Assembly: GCF_000970085.1 (NCBI RefSeq)
Contig: NZ_CP009506.1
Coordinates: 682,001-746,000 of the forward strand
Source: Methanosarcina siciliae T4/M
Lineage (GTDB): Archaea; Halobacteriota; Methanosarcinia; Methanosarcinales; Methanosarcinaceae
Reading direction: 5' to 3'
DNA length: 64,000 nt
Both the position numbers and the translations under genes were made by a program. The notes below the pieces were generated by a model that saw only the letters and a list, made by a program, of their open reading frames with translations, did not search any database and was not told where the DNA came from. Position 1 is the stretch's first letter. Every line of letters begins with the position of its first letter. Shown piece by piece: positions 60,222 through 64,000 of this stretch.

Positions 60222-62294
60222 ATGTTTGGAAATAGTGGAATTGCTAATCAGAAGATCAAAACAAAAATCACGGGTTTTGTTTTGCTGACGATGCTCGTTT
60301 TATTCCTGGGTTCAATACCCGGGATGGCAGCTGCAGCTGATAACTCCGAGCTGATGGCTCAGGTTTTTGGCGCAGCCGAAGCAGATCTGGGAGTTCTCGG
60401 GTCTGAAGATACCCTTGTCATCACGGACATCGGTTCTCCTGCGGAATCTTACATTCTTCTGGATGATTTCTATTCGGAGTTTTACGGAAGGGAGTTACTG
60501 TACACAGATAACCTTCTTATAGTCCAGAACGCAAGAAATGCCCCTCTCTGGTTTGCTTTCTTTGACAAATCCAGCGGGAACTGCACTTATATCGAGGTTT
60601 CATACGGGGATGAGAATGAGATTAGTTATCAGGTAACGGAAAATATAGACTTTGATACCCTGTCCGAAAGCCAGGAGTCCATAGATGCCTGGAGTGGAAA
60701 AGTAAGCTCTAAAGTGTTTGACGGACGCGAGTTTGCCATTCTTACAATCTGCAATGCCTGGGCCACCGGAGATCTTGACTATGAACTGATGCAGTGCCTG
60801 GAACTGCACAACCATTTCTGTCCCGGAGTTTCAAGCGGCTATATACTTGCAAGCTGGATGGAAGATAATTTCCCGCTTGACGAAGGGGTAAGTTATACTG
60901 TTTTCTCCTGTCCTAACTGGTGCAAAGAAGATGTTTTCGTAAAGCGCTGGGACACCACTCCCGGAAAAGGAGGAATCTGGGTTTCTGCCCTGACGGACGA
61001 AGAAATAGAAGAAATCGGGAACTCTCCTGCCGGGATTTTTGTAGTTACGGACAAGAATGCCGGAACCATGAAAGCGGTGGCACTCGGGTTTGACTTTGAT
61101 GTTGTGAATGCGGAGTGCGGGGCAAACGAGGACGACCCTTCCTGGATTTCTAAATATCTTATGGACCTCTGGCTCATGGACCGGGATAACTGGGATGAAG
61201 AAGGTCTTGTTACCGAAATTGCAGTTATTGACATTGATGGGGATACCCTGAACGAAATGAAACTGGCGGGAGTCAATCCTTATGTTGTTCTCGGCCTGCT
61301 CAACCCGGAAGGAAATGGTAATTCCTCAGCTGGGGCCGATGAGCTGATGGGTCAGGTTTTTGCCGCAGCCGAAGAAAGTCTCGGAGACCTTAGCTCTGAA
61401 GATACTTTCATACTGACGGATATCGGTTCTCCTGCAGAATCTGATCTTTTTCTGAATGACTTCTATTCGGAGTTTTACGGAAGGGATTTACAGTACACAC
61501 AGAACCTGCTTGCAGTCCAGAACGCAAGAAATGCCCCTCTCTGGTTTGCTTTCTTTGACAAATCCAGCGGGGACTGCACTTATATCGAGGTTTCATACGA
61601 AGATGAGAATGAGATCAGCTATCAGGTGACCGAAAATATAGACTTTGATACCCTTTCCAAAAACAAGAAGTCCGTAAATGCCTGGAGTGAAAAGGTAAAC
61701 TCAAAGGTGTTTAACGGGCGTGAATTTGCCATTCTTACAATCTGCAATGCCTGGGCCACCGGAGATCTTGACTATGAACTGATGCAGTGCCTGGGACTGC
61801 ACAACCACTTCTGTCCCGGGGTTTCAAGTGGCTATGTACTTGCAAACTGGCTGGAAGATAATTACCCGCTTGAGGATGGGGTAAGTTATACGGTTTTTTC
61901 CTCCCCTCAGTGGTGTAAAGAGGACGTCTTCTTACAGCGCTGGGATGCCACTCCCGGAACAGGAGGAATCTGGGTTGCCGAATTGACTGACGAAGATATA
62001 GAAGCAATTGACAGCTCCCTTGCCGGAATTTTCGTTGTCAAGGATAATAATGCCGGAACTCTGAAAGCCGTGGTGCTCGGATATAACTCTGATATTGTAA
62101 ATGCGCAGTGCAGGGCAAAAGATGACGATCCTGCATGGGTCTCGAAATACCTGAAAGACCTCTGGCTTATGGACCCGGATAACTGGGATGGCCTTGTTAC
62201 GGAAATCTCAGTCATCGACATTGATTCGGATACCCTGAGCGAAATGAAACTGGCAGATACGAATCCCTATGAAGTTCTCGGACTGCTCAACTGA
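60222..62294 (+). CDS. Secreted protein with two tandem FmdE-like domains
   Basis: 690 residues from the ATG at 60222 (GAGGAAG seven bases before). A hydrophobic N-terminal segment ends GMAAAADNSE, a signal peptide. Two similar halves follow (about 35-350 and 365-690), each with NAPLWFAFFDKSSG, TICNAWATGDLDYELMQC, LHNHFCPGVSSGY, KGGIWV/TGGIWV and a final VIDID..TL.EMKLA block. HNHFCPG matches the HGHxCPG motif of the FmdE family. FmdE proteins are usually cytosolic and single-domain; here both are exported. Function unknown; metal binding through Cys and His is likely. Confidence 0.85.
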   Translation: MFGNSGIANQKIKTKITGFVLLTMLVLFLGSIPGMAAAADNSELMAQVFGAAEADLGVLGSEDTLVITDIGSPAESYILLDDFYSEFYGRELLYTDNLLIVQNARNAPLWFAFFDKSSGNCTYIEVSYGDENEISYQVTENIDFDTLSESQESIDAWSGKVSSKVFDGREFAILTICNAWATGDLDYELMQCLELHNHFCPGVSSGYILASWMEDNFPLDEGVSYTVFSCPNWCKEDVFVKRWDTTPGKGGIWVSALTDEEIEEIGNSPAGIFVVTDKNAGTMKAVALGFDFDVVNAECGANEDDPSWISKYLMDLWLMDRDNWDEEGLVTEIAVIDIDGDTLNEMKLAGVNPYVVLGLLNPEGNGNSSAGADELMGQVFAAAEESLGDLSSEDTFILTDIGSPAESDLFLNDFYSEFYGRDLQYTQNLLAVQNARNAPLWFAFFDKSSGDCTYIEVSYEDENEISYQVTENIDFDTLSKNKKSVNAWSEKVNSKVFNGREFAILTICNAWATGDLDYELMQCLGLHNHFCPGVSSGYVLANWLEDNYPLEDGVSYTVFSSPQWCKEDVFLQRWDATPGTGGIWVAELTDEDIEAIDSSLAGIFVVKDNNAGTLKAVVLGYNSDIVNAQCRAKDDDPAWVSKYLKDLWLMDPDNWDGLVTEISVIDIDSDTLSEMKLADTNPYEVLGLLN

Positions 62295-62753
62295 TGCGAG
62301 CGTCTGAAACATGGAATCCTTTGAACTGGTAACGGGATGAATATGTCTAAAACAGGGTAAAATTCCTGATGCTAACGATTGAAAACTTTGAGGTTTTTTA
62401 CCCTTATTTCTTTTTTCCCTTGATTTCTTTTTTACCCTGTTTATTTTTAATGGGTTTTACATATTTCCTTATTTTTTATAATTTCTTACCTTTATTATCC
62501 TTAAATTTATTAACACTGACTTAACTATCAATATTACAAATTTCCTGCATTCCGGTGTAAATAGAAATAGCATCCGGAAAACCAAAGCTATATCAAGTAC
62601 TTCGATGTTTCCTGACTTCGATTTATCTTTCCGGAAAGCGGGTTTGTTTATTAGCATCCGCATTGAAAGGAAGTATACTTGAGGGTGCAGGATCTGATCT
62701 CAGGGTTTTTTTACTTCCCGGAATATTGAAACAGCCAGAAAAAGGTTAAAACC
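62295..62753. other. Spacer with 13-bp inverted repeat
   Basis: AAACAGGGTAAAA (62350-62362) and TTTTACCCTGTTT (62430-62442) are perfect complements 67 bases apart, with T-rich text between and after them; this could be a terminator zone for the FmdE-domain gene. The rest is AT-rich. A small minus-strand frame (62469-62663) has no support. Confidence 0.5.
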
Positions 62754-63323
62754 ATGCTTGAAAGACTGAAAGACTCACTGGTTAAATCCCCTGTGATCAA
62801 GCGAGGGGAATATAACTATTTTATCCATCCTATTTCTGATGGTGTCCCTTCCATCGATCCACGGCTGGTACAAGAGATCTCCGATTACATTGAGAGGATA
62901 GCAGATCTGAATGTTGACACTATTCTTACCGTAGAGGCTATGGGTATCCCTGTTGCAAATGCTCTCTCCCTGAAAACAGGAATTCCTCTGACTATTGTCC
63001 GGAAGCGGCCTTACTTCCTTGAAGGGGAAGTTGAACTTTCCCAGAGTACAGGCTATTCTAAAGGGACTCTCTATATAAACGGGCTCAAAAAGGGAGACAG
63101 AGTCGTCATCGTGGACGACGTTGTCAGTACCGGTGGAACGCTTCTCGCTCTTGCAAAGGCACTGCAGAATATGGGTGTCGAGATCACGGATGTAATTTCC
63201 GTTATAGGGCGTGGAGACGGACTTCTTAAGTTAAAGGAACTCGGAGTTGAACCCAAGATTCTCGTCACAATTGATGTGAGCGAGAAGGGCGTGGAGATTC
63301 AGGATGTCTTTGGGGATCAGTGA
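62754..63323 (+). CDS. hpt: Hypoxanthine/guanine phosphoribosyltransferase, archaeal type
   Basis: Purine salvage enzyme. 189 residues; the PRPP-binding motif is VVIVDDVVSTGGTLLALAKAL near 118-138, and ILTVEAMGIPVANALSLKTG near 62 is typical of archaeal Hpt. A flexible-loop segment SQSTGYSKGTLYI is present. The gene runs into dph2 with a 20-base overlap, so they are probably co-transcribed. Confidence 0.9.
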   Translation: MLERLKDSLVKSPVIKRGEYNYFIHPISDGVPSIDPRLVQEISDYIERIADLNVDTILTVEAMGIPVANALSLKTGIPLTIVRKRPYFLEGEVELSQSTGYSKGTLYINGLKKGDRVVIVDDVVSTGGTLLALAKALQNMGVEITDVISVIGRGDGLLKLKELGVEPKILVTIDVSEKGVEIQDVFGDQ

Positions 63324-64000
63324 AGCGTTTGATTTAAGGCCTGACTATATAATTAGCGTGATAAAGGATACGAAAGCAAAGCGTGTGGGCTTTCAGTTTC
63401 CTGAAGGGCTGAAACGCAAAGGTCCGGAGCTTGCAAAAATCGTTGAGAAGGCAACCGGAGCTGAGGTGCTCATCTCGGGCGATCCCTGTTTCGGAGCGTG
63501 CGACCTTGACAGGACGCTTCTTGACCATGTTGAGCTTCTTTTCCACTTCGGGCATGCGGAACTGGAAGATGTCCGGCTTTCGGATAAGGTGTACTTTATC
63601 GAAACCCGCTCCTCGGTTGATGTCCGACCCGTTGTCGAGAAGGCTCTTCCGGAACTTAAAGGAGAGATAATCGGACTGATTACCACTGTCCAGCATGTCC
63701 ACAAACTCCCTGACGTGTGCAGGGTGCTTGAGAGCGGGGGAAAGACCTGCGTCATCGGGCGCGGGGACTCCAGGCTTGCCTATGCAGGGCAGGTACTCGG
63801 CTGCAATTTCTCGGCAGCAAGGGATGAAGTCTGTGATGAGTACCTTTATATCGGAAGCGGGGACTTCCATCCGCTGGGGGTAGCCCTTTCTACAAAAAAA
63901 CGTGTCCTTGCAGCTGACCCCTTTTCCGGAGAAGTCCGGGAAGTTGACCCTTCAAGGATTCTCCGCCAGCGGAGTGCGGTAATTGCAAAGTCTCTGGATG
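63304..64000 (+). CDS. dph2: Diphthamide synthase subunit Dph2, N-terminal part
   Basis: Radical-SAM-type enzyme that transfers the 3-amino-3-carboxypropyl group of SAM to a histidine of elongation factor 2. The frame is open from the ATG at 63304 to the window end (232 codons). It begins MSLGISEAFDLRPDY and contains GFQFPEGLKRKGPELAK, ISGDPCFGACDLD (first Fe-S cysteine), the FHFGHAEL block, and YIGSGDFHPLGVALST. The second and third cluster cysteines are expected from the later part, beyond the window for the last one. The start lies inside the end of hpt. Confidence 0.93.
   Translation, partial: MSLGISEAFDLRPDYIISVIKDTKAKRVGFQFPEGLKRKGPELAKIVEKATGAEVLISGDPCFGACDLDRTLLDHVELLFHFGHAELEDVRLSDKVYFIETRSSVDVRPVVEKALPELKGEIIGLITTVQHVHKLPDVCRVLESGGKTCVIGRGDSRLAYAGQVLGCNFSAARDEVCDEYLYIGSGDFHPLGVALSTKKRVLAADPFSGEVREVDPSRILRQRSAVIAKSLD

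Noticed and set aside
62469..62663. 64-residue minus-strand frame
   Set aside because: No ribosome site, AT-rich spacer, no homology that I recognise.

Overview
The window is archaeal, from a cytochrome-containing methanogen of the genus Methanosarcina. The evidence is a multihaem cytochrome c followed by an rnfCDGEAB operon, the membrane heterodisulfide reductase HdrED, methanogenesis marker 9, CofD (coenzyme F420), a DmrX-type dihydromethanopterin reductase, archaeal MCM, RFC and histone, an archaeal RNase P RNA, and AT-rich TATA-type promoters. Gene content and order match what I remember of Methanosarcina acetivorans (mmcA-rnf, pyc and hdrED in this order), but I could not run a comparison.

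Layout. 1-9.6 kb: the end of a 2'-5' RNA ligase family gene, a lipoprotein FMN transferase (ApbE), a 1.3 kb spacer with a 16-bp tandem array, then mmcA-rnfCDGEAB and a small membrane gene. 9.6-16.7 kb: two orphan Fe-S or metal proteins, a lipoprotein, the RFC small subunit, a small membrane exporter, a ferredoxin, a histone and a methyltransferase. 16.8-22.1 kb: pyruvate carboxylase pycB-pycA and birA, behind a promoter with an inverted GTTAAC pair and a strongly folded leader. 22.5-30 kb: two coiled-coil proteins, DUF424, MCM, a TrmJ-like methyltransferase, a ferredoxin, a rubrerythrin-like protein and a siroheme reductase-like protein. 30.4-36.8 kb: hdrED, two DUF116 proteins and two geranylgeranyl-reductase-family flavoproteins. 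36.8-37.2 kb: RNase P RNA on the minus strand. 37.5-41.3 kb: marker 9, a CitG-like protein, DUF447 and DmrX. 41.4-47 kb: a five-gene peptide/nickel-type ABC importer on the minus strand. 47.4-51.6 kb: a degraded region with a repeat array, PHP phosphoesterase, nuclease, aldehyde dehydrogenase pseudogene, transposon remnant and O-methyltransferase. 52-55.5 kb: NurA-HerA. 55.6-64 kb: a hypothetical gene, tRNA-Pro, UbiX with an LpdD-like partner, an HD hydrolase, CofD, a secreted tandem FmdE-domain protein, a purine phosphoribosyltransferase and the start of dph2.

How the genes connect. The ApbE product probably flavinylates RnfG. MmcA and Rnf move electrons between ferredoxin and the membrane carrier methanophenazine, and HdrED is the terminal oxidase that uses reduced methanophenazine. 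The geranylgeranyl-reductase-like proteins may saturate the isoprenoid chains of lipids or of methanophenazine. PycBA makes oxaloacetate and needs the biotin ligase encoded next to it. Marker 9, the CitG-like protein, DUF447 and DmrX look like a methanopterin-related cofactor cluster.

The least explained items are the folded RNA before pycB, the folded leader and perfect palindrome before the siroheme reductase-like gene, the long folded leader of mmcA, the secreted double FmdE protein, an EF-hand loop inside MmcA, and two diverged copies of a short inverted-repeat element. I found no CRISPR array and no intact insertion sequence.
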